Notes: generated by a model not told the origin, from the letters alone. Positions 50,098-60,320 are shown, numbered from the stretch's first letter. The stretch: DNA of 64,000 nucleotides from Emiliania huxleyi CCMP1516 (GCF_000372725.1 NW_005196163.1:59607-123606), one strand, 5' to 3'. Made by a program: numbers and translations.

Positions 50098-51882
50098 TCA
50101 TCTGCTTCTGGGCCGTGCATTCGGCCCGCGCTTGACCAGCACGATCCGGTAGCGTGAAGTACCCGCTCGCAGGCTCTCGTTGAACTTTGGTAATCCGTGG
50201 CCACCCTTGTCGCCTAGGCCGTGAGAGAGAGCACCGTCTTCGGGCTTGCATTGCATCACGAACAGCTCCTCGATCAGCTCCGAAGGGCACACAAACTCCA
50301 CCACTGTCGTGGGGCTGCTGTCCACCCATTTGGCGCCGCGCAGGTACTTTTCGGCATACTGACGGCCCTCGGCGCCTCGCACGATGGTCTGGTAGGGTTG
50401 GGTATCCGGCAGCTCGCCGTGTGTGAGCAGATGGCTCAGCTCAGCGTCGCCCATGGGCCGATAGACCAAAGTCCGCATCTGCTCCTCTTCGGCACTCTCG
50501 GCGCTCAGCCACACGGCAGATGCGCCATCGTGCGTCACATCTGTCAGCTCGCCCCTCCCCACCAGCTCCCTCTCGTAACCAAGCAACTTCACCCCCTTCA
50601 CTCGGCTCTTGAACTGCATGCCTGCACCGGCCACCGCCTGCTGTCCGTCCGCCTGCATCTTCTGCGCCGCCCCCTCCTGCGCCGCCCCCTCCTGCGCCGC
50701 CCCCTCCTGCGCCGCCCCCTCGTGCGCCGCCCCCTCCTGCGCCGCCCCCTCCTGCGCCGCCCCCTCCTGCGCCGCCCCCTCCTGCGCCGCCCCCTCCTTT
50801 GCTTGCCTTCCCTGCTGCCGCTCTCTGGCGAGCGCGCGAGCGAGGCACTCGTGTCCCTTGGCCCACTCAGGCCGCAGCTCGACGCACCTCTCAAAGTGCG
50901 CCCGCGCCGTTGCCCAGTCCCTCTCCCGCACCGCCTCTTGAGCCAGCAGCCCGCACTCCTGCCACTCCAGCAGCTCCGCCTCCTCGTGGGCAGACGCGCC
51001 AGGGCCGTACACGGCACTCAGTCCACGCCGAGGGGGCAGCGGGGCCTGCTGGGCAGAGGCCGACTCGCCGTCAGCCACACTGGCCGCATGAAGCGCGACG
51101 CTGCTGGCGCCCAACGGCTGCAACGCCTCCAAGAAGGCACCGCGCGCCGGCTGGCGAAGGACTGGAAAGGCCACTTCTGCAAACGCGCCGGCAAATGCGC
51201 CACTGAGCGCCTTGGCAAACGCCTGCGCCACGAGCGCAGGTGGGTTGCCAAAGGCTCCGCAGCCCCAGGCGCCGAGGATGATCCCGTCGTAGCCAAACGA
51301 AGCCATGATCGAGAGGACGCCGCTGACTTTGCTCTCAAGATGTGCTCGCTGCTTCGCATCCGGCTCACCGTTGCCGCCGATGTCGCGCAGGCACGCCGCG
51401 AGCACTCCCACTCGAAACGGGTGCGGGGCCAGCTCCCCGCTGGCATTGCGAAACACGATGACCTCTGGGACATGCGCCGCGCCGTACGTGGGAATCGGAT
51501 AGGGCAGCCTTTCGAGGGCCCTGCCCAGAGACGACGCTCGGCACAGGTTCTCCTCCTGCGTGCCGATCTGATTGCCTCTCCATCCGCCACCGGGCTCCGA
51601 GTCGCTAGCAAAGTCGAGCACGCACACGTTTGAGCACGCACGAGACCGGTAGAGCCACTGCGCCGCCTCAAAGCTGCCGCAGCTTATCACATGAACGTTC
51701 ATGTGCTGATGCGAGGAGGCCGCTGCCGTGCCTGTCCGAGGCGGCGCAGTGAGCACCGTGCCGCGGGCCGCGGGCTCGCGTATCTTGCCAGTCGACAGGA
51801 GCCGGCACGTCTCGTCGGCCAGTGCCTTGGGCGCTACCATTTTCTCGTGTGGCGTCGGAACTCGGTCGTGGATCGTGGCCAA
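50098..51882 (-). CDS. PARG-type (DUF2263/TIGR02452-like) protein with TPR and novel C-terminal domain
   Basis: 594 aa in one exon. N-terminal domain: VISCGSFEAA, VCVLDFASDSEPGGGWRGNQ, then GTQEENLCRASSLGRAL, the GGG...QEE signature of microbial-type poly(ADP-ribose) glycohydrolases. It continues VIVFRNASGE and GYDGIILGAWGCGAFGNPP. These enzymes hydrolyse ADP-ribose polymers; the Glu pair is the expected catalytic site. A TPR-like part (AREAVRERDWATARAHFERC type, then ELRPEWAKGHECLARALARE) precedes about nine EGAAQ repeats encoded by a 15-nt tandem (50670-50803). The C-terminal domain (LVYRPMGDAELSHLL, PYQTIVRGAEG, KWVDSSPTTVVEFVCP) looks conserved but I cannot name it. Same strand as, and 335 bp downstream of, the ART-ARM gene. 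Confidence 0.78.
   Translation of the reverse strand: MATIHDRVPTPHEKMVAPKALADETCRLLSTGKIREPAARGTVLTAPPRTGTAAASSHQHMNVHVISCGSFEAAQWLYRSRACSNVCVLDFASDSEPGGGWRGNQIGTQEENLCRASSLGRALERLPYPIPTYGAAHVPEVIVFRNASGELAPHPFRVGVLAACLRDIGGNGEPDAKQRAHLESKVSGVLSIMASFGYDGIILGAWGCGAFGNPPALVAQAFAKALSGAFAGAFAEVAFPVLRQPARGAFLEALQPLGASSVALHAASVADGESASAQQAPLPPRRGLSAVYGPGASAHEEAELLEWQECGLLAQEAVRERDWATARAHFERCVELRPEWAKGHECLARALARERQQGRQAKEGAAQEGAAQEGAAQEGAAQEGAAHEGAAQEGAAQEGAAQEGAAQKMQADGQQAVAGAGMQFKSRVKGVKLLGYERELVGRGELTDVTHDGASAVWLSAESAEEEQMRTLVYRPMGDAELSHLLTHGELPDTQPYQTIVRGAEGRQYAEKYLRGAKWVDSSPTTVVEFVCPSELIEELFVMQCKPEDGALSHGLGDKGGHGLPKFNESLRAGTSRYRIVLVKRGPNARPRSR
50670..50803 (+). repeat. 15-nt tandem repeat inside the PARG-TPR gene
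   Basis: Nine units of GCGCCGCCCCCTCCT (one with CGT) encode EGAAQ on the minus strand. Confidence 0.85.
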
Positions 51883-52217
51883 GGGTCGGGGCTGGTCGCG
51901 TCCGAGTCAGGCCGGGCGAGTAGAGGCACACGCGGGCACTCTCGAGGTCTCTTGGAGCGGGGGGGGGGGGGGGGCGGAGCCCCGGCGAGACCTCGAAAGA
52001 GCCAACGGGTCCCTCGAGAGGGGTACCCTGGGTGGGCGGGGCCTCTACTCGCCAGAGTCAGGACCGACTGCGCATGCAAAAAAGAAAAAATCGCGATACT
52101 AGGCAGGACTCGCGCATCAATCAATCAATCGCGCGCGCTGGCACTAACAGAGCGTCATACATCGAGATCTCTACGGGACACCAGTAGATTTTGTTGAGTG
52201 GAGATCGTAGATGCCGA

Positions 52218-53939
52218 TCAGAGATCTTCCACACACAGCATCTGCAAAGCTCCACGGTATCCACGCATCAACCATGCATGGGCAGAGAATATCCCTGGCA
52301 ATCCACCCGCACTCACCAACGTCTGCTGCCGAGCCGCTGCAGCGTCATCATTGCCTTCACATATGACACCCAACGTGAAGATAGCGTCCACGTGATGGCT
52401 GTTGAAGCACCTTCTGGGAGGTCCTCCACCAATCACGTCCTCCAACCAATAAGTGTCGCACTCTTCAAACAGTCCACCATTCGCCTGCACGATCGAAACG
52501 AGCAACATCAGCGCGCCCTCATCTGCCGCCAATTGCTTTCGGGCTAGCGCCGCAGCATCGGTGCCACTGCAAATGCTGGCAAGTGCAAAGCACCCTCCAT
52601 ACAGCACATATGTCGACTGGGCGTATGTATTCATAGCCGCTATAATGACGGAGAGTGCCCCTGCGTCTGCTGCCTGTTGCTTACGGGCAAGCGAAGAATT
52701 CTCCCCGCCAGCGCAGATGCTTCCGAGCGTGATGCACCCACGGCTCTGCACTGCCTGCGAGGCGGCGTGCGTGCGCATGGCTGCGATGACTGACGGGAGC
52801 ACACCTGCGGCTGCCTCTTCATCGTTGTCTTTCCAGCTTCGCCTCTCTGAGCGATCGTCACATAGAGCCGCCAACCTCTGCAGTGCTGCGAGCACGACAC
52901 CGGGCGCAATCATGTACTCATCCAAGACTCGCCCAAGCTCCTCAATGCGCATGCTCGAGATGCCAAGGCGTTTGACGAGTAGAGTCTCCCCGCGCTGCAG
53001 CAGCTCTGCCGGGGGGCCACCATGCGCAGCCATGCCTGCGGCGTGCGCTGATTGTACCGCTGCGGCAACAGCCTTAGCTGTGGGCCACCACTCACCCAAC
53101 AGCCGCCGCAGCTCTCTCGCAGGGCGGATGGTAGGGTCAAGATCAGCAATCATGTCTTGGGTGATCTCTTGATGCAGCTCCACGAGAGTGAGGCCGGGGC
53201 TGCCAAGACAATTGTGCTGAATCCGCTTAACACGCATGCACAGGTTTGGGGGAAGGAGGAGCTCAGCCTCGCCCGGGAAGAAGGAGAACTCGTGCAGGTC
53301 GCGGCCAGTGCCTTCACAGAGCTCCACCTGGAAGATGGTGCGGTCGCCGCTGGGGCCGATAAAATCCTGCATGACACTGACTGCCCCGATGGCACAGCTC
53401 GAGAACGCTGCCCACTGCACCTGTGCGCCGATGGCGTAGCCACCAAGGTCGGCGAACGGCCGTGCCACTCCCCGAAGCACGCGCGGCACGTGCTGTGGCG
53501 GTAAGCTCTTCAGCCCACCCAGCAGTAGCCAGACGTAGTCGCGCCAGTCGCGCATGCCACCCCTTTGGTGGGACCGCAGCGCGGCATTCAATCCAAAATA
53601 AACAGATTGCTCGCGTTCCGGCTCCTCGGTCGTGTAAAGAACAATGCATACAGCCTGATCCTGCGTCAGCTTCGGGTGCCTGGCACGGGCCCGTTGGGCT
53701 TTTGCCTGCACCTGCCTCAAGCCGGCGTCCGCACGGATTGAGCCATTGCGTGGAAGCAGTGCCAAAAGTGGCTGGAGCGCATCCTGAAGAGGAACATCTT
53801 GGAGGTCAAGGAAGAGCCCAGCAAGCGGCTGCCGCGCCGCACCGTCCTCGAGGGCCACATCTGCGAGCCTGTCAGCGGCGTGAGACGGCATGTGTGTTCT
53901 ACACCAAGGGCAGTCCCGCAGACAAGGGCGGGCACACAA
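52218..53939 (-). CDS. ADP-ribosyltransferase fused to armadillo-like repeats
   Basis: 573 aa in one ORF. Residues about 85-260 form an ART domain: LTQDQAVCIVLYTTEE, RVLRGV (catalytic Arg), QWAAFSSCA (the S motif) and FFPGEAELLLPPN (E-x-E). The C-terminal 270 residues contain armadillo-like repeats (VLPSVIAAMRTHAASQAVQS, GCITLGSICAGGE; ALSVIIAAMNTYAQSTYVLY, GCFALASICSG). The ART would transfer ADP-ribose to targets held by the ARM solenoid. No signal peptide or membrane segment is seen, so it is probably cytosolic. The N-terminal Cys-rich start (MCARPCLRDCPWCRTHM) may be an artefact of the open frame; RLADVALEDGAARQPLAGLF is the first convincing segment. It differs from the 38-kb ART and is not a recent duplicate. 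Confidence 0.75.
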   Translation of the reverse strand: MCARPCLRDCPWCRTHMPSHAADRLADVALEDGAARQPLAGLFLDLQDVPLQDALQPLLALLPRNGSIRADAGLRQVQAKAQRARARHPKLTQDQAVCIVLYTTEEPEREQSVYFGLNAALRSHQRGGMRDWRDYVWLLLGGLKSLPPQHVPRVLRGVARPFADLGGYAIGAQVQWAAFSSCAIGAVSVMQDFIGPSGDRTIFQVELCEGTGRDLHEFSFFPGEAELLLPPNLCMRVKRIQHNCLGSPGLTLVELHQEITQDMIADLDPTIRPARELRRLLGEWWPTAKAVAAAVQSAHAAGMAAHGGPPAELLQRGETLLVKRLGISSMRIEELGRVLDEYMIAPGVVLAALQRLAALCDDRSERRSWKDNDEEAAAGVLPSVIAAMRTHAASQAVQSRGCITLGSICAGGENSSLARKQQAADAGALSVIIAAMNTYAQSTYVLYGGCFALASICSGTDAAALARKQLAADEGALMLLVSIVQANGGLFEECDTYWLEDVIGGGPPRRCFNSHHVDAIFTLGVICEGNDDAAAARQQTLVSAGGLPGIFSAHAWLMRGYRGALQMLCVEDL

Positions 53940-54205
53940 GGAACGCGCTCAAAAAAAACACAGGCGGAAAGGGGCGCAGAACCGACCTAACCCGTCGGAG
54001 GTGGGGGGAAGGGAGTCCCGCCGGGTTCCCCTGCGTGAGCGCAAGAGTAACCCCAAGAGGGCTGAAGATGAGCGGTGCGCGCAGGGGTCGGCGTGACGGG
54101 GCGAGGAACGCGCCGCGCGGGGCGCCGCCTCACCGGCCCAAGTGGCGCAGAGCGAGGCGGCGAGAACCGAGCGAGCACGTCCTCGTGAGCCCCGTGGCTC
54201 CAACC

Positions 54206-54435
54206 AGGCCCTTCCTTTTTTGAGCAAGTGTGACGCCGCGCGAGCGACGCTCCGAGATCGCCCGAGATAGCGCGGCGCGGCCCCGAGATTGCCCGAGATT
54301 GCGCGAGATCGCCCGAGATTGCGCGGCGCGGCCCGAGATCGCGCACCTCGGCATATCTCGGCGAGGTGGATGGGTTGGGAGCGAGGGGGCGGAAGTGTTC
54401 AGTGCGGTAGATGGTGAGCTCGGGGCGCGTGAGCC
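54206..54435 (-). repeat. repeat R6, copy 2 (inverted)
   Basis: Reverse complement of 40008-40205, including the CGAGATTGCCC/CGAGATAGCG minisatellite and the sequence that serves as the ART N terminus at 40 kb (TTCAGTGCGGTAGATGGTGA). Confidence 0.65.
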
Positions 54436-54663
54436 GGACTTGGGAGCCGGACCACCCCCGTTCTTAACCTGCGTTGTTGAGCCAGGACTCAACATACCCG
54501 GGCTTTCAATCCCGCACTGTCACTCCCCTTTCTCCCGGCCGGGGTGGGGCGGGGCGCGCGCGGGTGGCGGCGGGTGTGCGGGATGTCTGTGGGCCCGAGA
54601 GCGATATGCCATGTCCGCCTTGCTTTGTTTCCTAACATCGAAGGCTAGCTCAAAAAAAATAAC

Positions 54664-55890
54664 CAGTATGTGCCGACCGGTTTCTCCTGTGAGCCTCACG
54701 AGGACAGTTGTGACGTCAACGAGCCCAAGCCGGATGGCGCTTCCGGGACCGAGATCATGCAGAAGCACGATGACAAGGTGTTTGACTGGGGATGGGGTAT
54801 GGTGTACCTGCACCCCAGCCACGGGGGCGCGAACCAACGCTTTTTCGTCGAGCCGGCAGGCGTTCGCAGCCGGCTGCCCCGACCAGATCGAGCCGATGAG
54901 TCCATGTGCCGCATGCTCTGCGATGCATACGACTGCTCGCAGATAAGCGAAGACGGAGGCTGTGACAACCTGCGTACAAAAGACGGACTCGACAACCTAG
55001 CGCCGTACAACAACATTGCAGCCTGCAAGGGGTTCCAGTGCCACCTTCGAACCACCTCTGAGAGCTACTACACAATCAAGGTGGCACACCCTTCAGGAGA
55101 CAAAAAGTGCCTCGACTGGAACCGTTCGGATCGCAAACTGATCATGTTTGACTGCCACGGAGGGGACAACCAGCTCTGGTACTTCATCGGGGGGAGCGGT
55201 CTTGGTGTAGACGGTGCGTCTTTGGTGAAGGTCAAGTCGGACCCGGAGCTATGCCTCGAGTACAAACTGGATGGTAGCAGCGAGCTCCACCTCCACACTT
55301 GCCACGGCAACCCAAACCAGCGCTTCCACTTCAACGTCGTGGCGAAGTCAGGCCTGCCGGGTTGTGAGTCCAGCGCAGACTGCCAGGGACCTCGGGGCTG
55401 CTCCAAGCCAGGAGGGTCGAAGATCGGTGTGTGCGTGGGCTCGGCACGAGGTGTTTGCTGCCGCCACGGCTCGGAGAACTTTATCGGTGGCAAACCAGTG
55501 GGCCAGGTCTGCCATGACGGGGGCTGCGACTCTTGCTCCATCATCGGATGCGATGGGCAGTCTCCTCGCCCTACCTGGTGCACCTGGCCGACTGGCACCA
55601 CCGATGCCCTCATGCTCACGCTGACCGGCGTTGAGAAGGGCATCACCACGTCCGTCCGTAGCCGGGTGACTGATCCTGAAAACTTTTGGTGCAAGAAACT
55701 CTGCGATACGTACGACTGCACGCGGATCTACGCGGAGGGAGGCTGTGACAACCTGCCGGCCCCTTTCAACGACATTGCGTTCTGCAAGGCAGAAGAGTGC
55801 CACCTGAAGTACAAGGAAGTGGACGCCCCCCAGATGCAAATTACAAGCGGGCTGGCAGCCGAGCCGAGTCGCTACGCGTGCGGTGACTGA
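54664..55890 (+). CDS. ricin-B-type (beta-trefoil) lectin with duplicated Cys-rich module
   Basis: About 406 aa. Beta-trefoil repeats show QxW/QxF signatures (GANQRFFV, GDNQLWYF, NPNQRFHF) and CLDW and CLEY strands, a carbohydrate-binding fold. Two Cys-rich modules share one pattern: CRMLCDAYDCSQISEDGGCD ... NNIAACKGFQCHL and CKKLCDTYDCTRIYAEGGCD ... NDIAFCKAEECHL. A further Cys cluster (CESSADCQGPRGC, CVGSARGVCCRHG) lies between them. The cysteines imply secretion. The reading frame opens at a plausible acceptor just before TATGTGCC (about 54664), so an upstream exon with the signal peptide is expected. No ribosome-inactivating A-chain-like domain is present; this is a lectin only. Confidence 0.8.
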   Translation, partial: QYVPTGFSCEPHEDSCDVNEPKPDGASGTEIMQKHDDKVFDWGWGMVYLHPSHGGANQRFFVEPAGVRSRLPRPDRADESMCRMLCDAYDCSQISEDGGCDNLRTKDGLDNLAPYNNIAACKGFQCHLRTTSESYYTIKVAHPSGDKKCLDWNRSDRKLIMFDCHGGDNQLWYFIGGSGLGVDGASLVKVKSDPELCLEYKLDGSSELHLHTCHGNPNQRFHFNVVAKSGLPGCESSADCQGPRGCSKPGGSKIGVCVGSARGVCCRHGSENFIGGKPVGQVCHDGGCDSCSIIGCDGQSPRPTWCTWPTGTTDALMLTLTGVEKGITTSVRSRVTDPENFWCKKLCDTYDCTRIYAEGGCDNLPAPFNDIAFCKAEECHLKYKEVDAPQMQITSGLAAEPSRYACGD

Positions 55891-56046
55891 ACCTGGAATG
55901 AGGAAAGCCATTCTGTCGACGGCTACGATTTCTGGTAACCCAATTCCCAGCCGCTCGAAGCTCTACCACGAACTTTGAGCCGTTCTTAAATTTTGGGTAT
56001 GGTAGTGCCACAAGAGACCAGGGGCGCTCAACCGCAACTAGAGTCG

Positions 56047-56255
56047 GTGTTCTGTCTTAGAGTGAGGGTTCCGCACTGGTGTGCTCCTCGCGGTCGAGTG
56101 TTCTGTTAGAGTGAGGGTTCGTACTGCTGAGTGCTCCTCGCGGTCCGTGCGAGTGTTCTGTTAGGGTGAGCTGTTGTGCTCCTCGCGGTCGAGTGTTCTG
56201 TTAGAGTGTGAGGGTTCGCACTGGTGTGCTCGTTGCGGTCGAGTGTTCTTCTGGG
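56047..56255 (+). repeat. minisatellite, unit about 40-55 bp
   Basis: Four units of GTGTTCTGTTAGAGTGAGGG...GTGCTCCTCGCGGTCGA with indels. The surrounding 55930-57490 contains no supported gene, only an ATGCACATG run (about 56735) and a short G12 tract (about 56900). Confidence 0.65.
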
Positions 56256-57630
56256 AGGCAGCCGTCGCCCGCGCCTTGTGTCTGTCATGTGACTCGTGCT
56301 GTGCGCGCCGTTGGTTGTAAAATTCTGTTAGAGAGTGGGTGTAACGCGGCCTGACTTTCTAAATACTTCTCTCAGGTTCAACCACAAGAACGCAACCACA
56401 AGAACGGCTCTCTACGGCTCTAGTACGGCTCATCACACAATCGCCCTCGCGGTTCTTAGGTTGATGGGACAATGCACTGGGGGCGTTGCCTCTAACGCCT
56501 ATCAGTAGTGTCTCTGGAGGAGCTCCTCCAATCTGGGTCCTCCAATGCGCATCTGGAGAATTCAGTGGCTACTAGCACAATGCGAGTGAGGGGCGTGTTC
56601 AAGAGGGGCTGCGTCTGCGAAGCAACGCAGCCCCGGGTGCATGATGCCGCCGCAGTCAAAGCGCGCGCGGCGTAAAGCAAGCGGACGCAAACACGCACCG
56701 GGTGAGGCAGTGTCGGGGTCAGATCTACTGTGCAGAGCACATGCACATGCACATGTGCATGCACATGTCAAGGACTGCTCCGCGGGGCTCCCCATAGGCG
56801 AGTCAGTCATAAATTCTCGCCACTGGAACGCATGCTACTTATAGCTACTGTCTGCACAGAGATGCCAGCACCCCCCACAGGCAGAGCTCTGCTGCTTAGG
56901 GGGGGGGGGGGGGTTCGGCCATGGGCTTAGGTGTGCAGGGGGGGTACCGAGCAGTGTGCGGCCGCTCCATCGGCCGCCGAGGGAACGTTGGGAAGAGGCA
57001 CGAGGAGGGCGGCGACCTCAACCGACTATGGAGGACCCGTCGCCAGACGACGCAGGGCAGACGATGTGGAGGCGGAGCAGACGCGCAGGGCGAGACGAGG
57101 GAGGGAGCAGGACGTTGCGGAGATCAGCAGGAGGATGTACGAAGAGATTAGGAGCAGCAGGGACCCGAGGGACCATGTGGAAGACGGCTAGTGTGCTAGT
57201 CCCCCATGGGGAGGACGACCCCGGCTAGTCGCCGACCACACCCACAAAGAACCCTGCACAAAGATCGCACGGGCGGGGACCTGTTCCCTTTTACCCATCT
57301 ACTCTCACACAGACACAGTACTCAGTACGGCTTTACACAGTAGAGGTGCACTTGGAGGTGTCGGTTTTTATTTATTTTATTCCGGGAGTTTGGTTGCATG
57401 GTGGACGGACGGAGCTCGGAGCACGGAGGGGGCAGAGGTCGGGGCGCGCAATCCGGAAACTAGGATCCAAGACGGAAGTGGATAAAATTATTTGAATGGC
57501 CGAAAAAAGAAATGAAGATGAAACTCTCTCTGGTGTCACAGCCGACAAGATCAAGAAATCCGCTCTTTCTCTCTTTCTCCCGCCCCCAGATCGGCGGCGA
57601 CCTGCAACGCCGGTCGTCGTCGGCGGCGGC

Positions 57631-59248
57631 TTAGCCGGCCGAGGGCGCGGCGTGTCGCCCGGAGGCACGGCTACGGGCGAGGATATCGCCGATCACGTCG
57701 GCCGCCGCGGGCTTAGCGGCCTCGGCCCTCGAGAATCGCTCCGTCCTCGCCGCCGCCTGCTGCTGCGAGTGAGCCAGCAGCGTGTGGAAGGCAACGCTGC
57801 CTTGGCCCGACGCGCCAAGCGGGGCGCGCGGCTCGCCAAAGTCGGGCCCCGTCGACGACGGGTCCTCCTTGTCGGCCGCGGGGTGCGCCGGCGAGAGTGG
57901 CGCGTCCCTATCGACCCCGAGCAGCTGCACCCCGCGCTTGCCAAAGTGACTGCTCGCCGCCGCCGCCGCCCGCTGCCCCCACTCGGCGCCCACCGCCGCC
58001 CCCCTGCTTGCCAGAGCCGCCGCCCGCTGCCCCAACCCTGTGCCTGCCTCCGCCGCCCACGAGGCGGTCCGCTTGAGTCCGCCCCCAGGTCCGCCTCGCG
58101 CGGCGTGCTCGTGCGGATCGTACGCCACGTACGATCGCAGGCGGCACCGGAGGGCGAGCAGGCAGGCAGAGCCAACAGCAGCCACCGCCAGCACGGACAC
58201 CGCCACGGGCGCCAGCACGGACGCCAGCACGGACGTAGGAGTAGGAGTAGGAGTAGGAGTAGGAGTAGGAGTAGGAGTGGGAGTGGTATAGTAGTAGTAG
58301 TAGTTGTAGTAGTTGTAGTAGGGCGGCTGCGCGGGAGGCGGGAGCGGGGGCGGGAGGAGGAAGACCTTGCGCCGCACGTAGCAGGCGGCGGTGTCGGAAG
58401 GCGCCACCGCCTCGACCGAGAGGGGCCCTTTGACGAGCCGGCAGTCCGCGAGCGCGGAGGAGGACGCGTTGGCGGGTGAGAACTCGAGCGCGATGCAGAA
58501 GAGGGAGGACGAGCACGCCTCGAAGCAGCTCTGTATCGGCAGCTCGTGGTCGGTGATGAGCGCCTATAAGGGGCAGGTCCGAGACACGTCCACGACATGT
58601 CCGAGACATGTCCTGCTCGTGGTCGGTGAGGAGCGCCGTCTCGTCTTCGGCCGAGGCGGAGGCGGGGCGCGGCTTGGCCGAGCGGCGGGCCGACTGCATC
58701 GCGACGTCGAGGGAGGCGAGGGCGCCGGAGGGCGCTGCGATGACGCAGTGGCCGCGCCGCCCTTTGGGCATAGCAAACTCTGTCCACTTGTATGGCGGCG
58801 ACGCCGGCGGCGGAAGGGGGGGAGGCGGCGGCGGAGGCAGCGGTGGCGGCGAGGGCGGTGGCGGTGACCAGCAGCCCGTGAGAAGAATGCCCTTGCACAC
58901 GCCCTTCTCCAGACCCGACGGCGCCACACATAGCCGCCACCTGTCTTTGTCGGGGTCGGCCCACCGCCGCCCATTATAGTAGTAGAACCTGCTGCAGTTG
59001 TTTTCCGGATAGCGGACGTCTTTGCAGGCGCCCTCGGTGAGTTCACTGCGGCCGGCGAGTTCACTGCACGACGGCGGCGGCGGCGGCGGCGGCGGCAGTG
59101 TTTGGCTCTTCGCGGATAAAGCCGCGCTGATGAGGGCTGAAGCCATCGCGTCGGTATCAGATCGCCAGCTCGCGCGCGGGTGCGGCAGGTAGAAGGACTT
59201 GACGGCGTTGACGGCTCGAGGTGTGAAGAGACGCCGTTCACACGTCAT
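57631..59248 (-). CDS. type I membrane protein with Cys-rich and PAN/apple-like modules
   Basis: N-terminal Cys-rich module: CSELAGRSELTEGACKDVRY, NNCSRFYYYNG, WRLCVAPSGLEKGVC. It is followed by a PPPPP linker, KWTEFAMPKGRRGHCVIAAP, then intron 58564-58636. After this comes ALITDHELPIQSCFEACSSS, LFCIALEF ... DCRLVKG, matching the C..C..LFC..F...C pattern of PAN/apple domains. A YYNYYNYYYYYTTPTPTP tract (GT/AG-type repeat about 58215-58320) precedes one membrane helix (VLAPVAVSVLAVAAVGSACLLAL). The cytosolic tail of about 150 residues ends HAAPSAG at 57631. Alternative Met at 59146. The 5' 400 bp is an inverted duplicate of the GT25-like gene at 62 kb. Probably a cell-surface recognition protein. 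Confidence 0.65.
58564..58636 (-). other. predicted 73-nt GC-AG intron, 22-bp exon copy
   Basis: 58615-58636 copies 58542-58563 with one mismatch (GCGCTC(C/A)TCACCGACCAC). The remainder repeats GGACATGTCTC. Joins EDET to ALITDHELP. Confidence 0.75.
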
Positions 59249-59275
59249 GCTATGAGGAGAGCCCTATCACGCCAT
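58869..59275 (-). repeat. inverted 0.4-kb duplication (R8), left arm
   Basis: Near-identical to 62218-62630 in the opposite direction. It includes about 25 bp upstream of the ATG, the family-1 motif and the whole Cys-rich module. Confidence 0.8.
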
Positions 59276-59389
59276 GAGTTGGTTTTTCTTTTCTCTGTGT
59301 TAGTGCCAGTTCGCCGCGAGTTGTGTTGAAAATTCTTTTCTCTTCTCCACCACCAATTCGCGGTTCTCGAGGTTCTCGAGGTGGATATC

Positions 59390-59500
59390 CTTTGGCCGCG
59401 TTGGGTAGCGAGGAATGGTGAGATGCGATCCACGCAGGCGTGTTTTCTGGCGGCCGACCGTCAGTGCGCGGAGTTGCCCCTTCTCCGACTTACTGATACT
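59390..59500 (+). repeat. repeat R3 fragment
   Basis: CCGCGTTGGGTAGCGAGGA, ATCCACGCAGGCGTGTTTTC and GTCAGTGCGCGGAGTTGCCC. 59500-60320 otherwise holds no supported gene. Confidence 0.6.
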
Positions 59501-60320
59501 GTGTGTTACTGTTGTTACTGTTGTTCAGCAGGCAGCAAGCAGGAAAAGCCAAACCCCCGGGTAAAACCCGAAAATACCTGGGTTTTACTGTTGTTCTGTT
59601 GTTCTGTTGTTCTGTTAACACTAGCAACATTGCTCAGCTCCCAAAAATGCCAGCTCTAGTCAAGTGTGTGTAGCACCTTTGGCCCCGAACGTAGGTCACC
59701 ACACTCGCGGTAGCCAGGTAACCCCCCATACCAGTAGCACCAGCCATGGCCTCAGAGAGCGCGGGCGAGGGCGCTGGGAGCAACACGGACAAAAGAACAT
59801 CAAAAGTCATCATTTCCACAACCCACCCGAGACCCGTATTTGCAACTATCGCGACTGCAACTAGTCGCGACTGCCGAGCGCGACCGCGAGCCGCGCGGTC
59901 CGCGTCGTCGGCCGTCGATCTCGTCTCATGAAAGAGGAGAGCGATGTCGGTGTCGGTGACAGCAGAAAAGTTCCTTGATCTCTCCACTACGAAAAAGGCC
60001 GGTGGGGAACCCCGAATTACGTCCTCTCTAGGTGACCTGTGGGAGCTCCACAAACCAGGTTCACTGTGCCCGCGACCCGGGTGTGCGCCAGGGACTTGTG
60101 TCGCTCGAGCCTCGGAACGAGCCGCGCGCGAGGCGTTCGCAGCACGGCGGGCAGCCAGGCACGCGCGCGCGCCGCTGCAGAGCATGGGGTGCGGGGCGAG
60201 GCGGCCGGGCATGCTCGCGCAAAGGCCAACACGCGCCGCATCGCGCGGGGGCGCGGGGCGAGGCGAGCGAGGGCGTGACAACCAGCGCAAATTTCACGCG
60301 CTCCCCCGCCCCCGCGGCTT

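Noticed and set aside
54664-55890. Ricin-like toxin
   Set aside because: Only beta-trefoil lectin repeats and Cys-rich modules are present; no catalytic A-chain domain.
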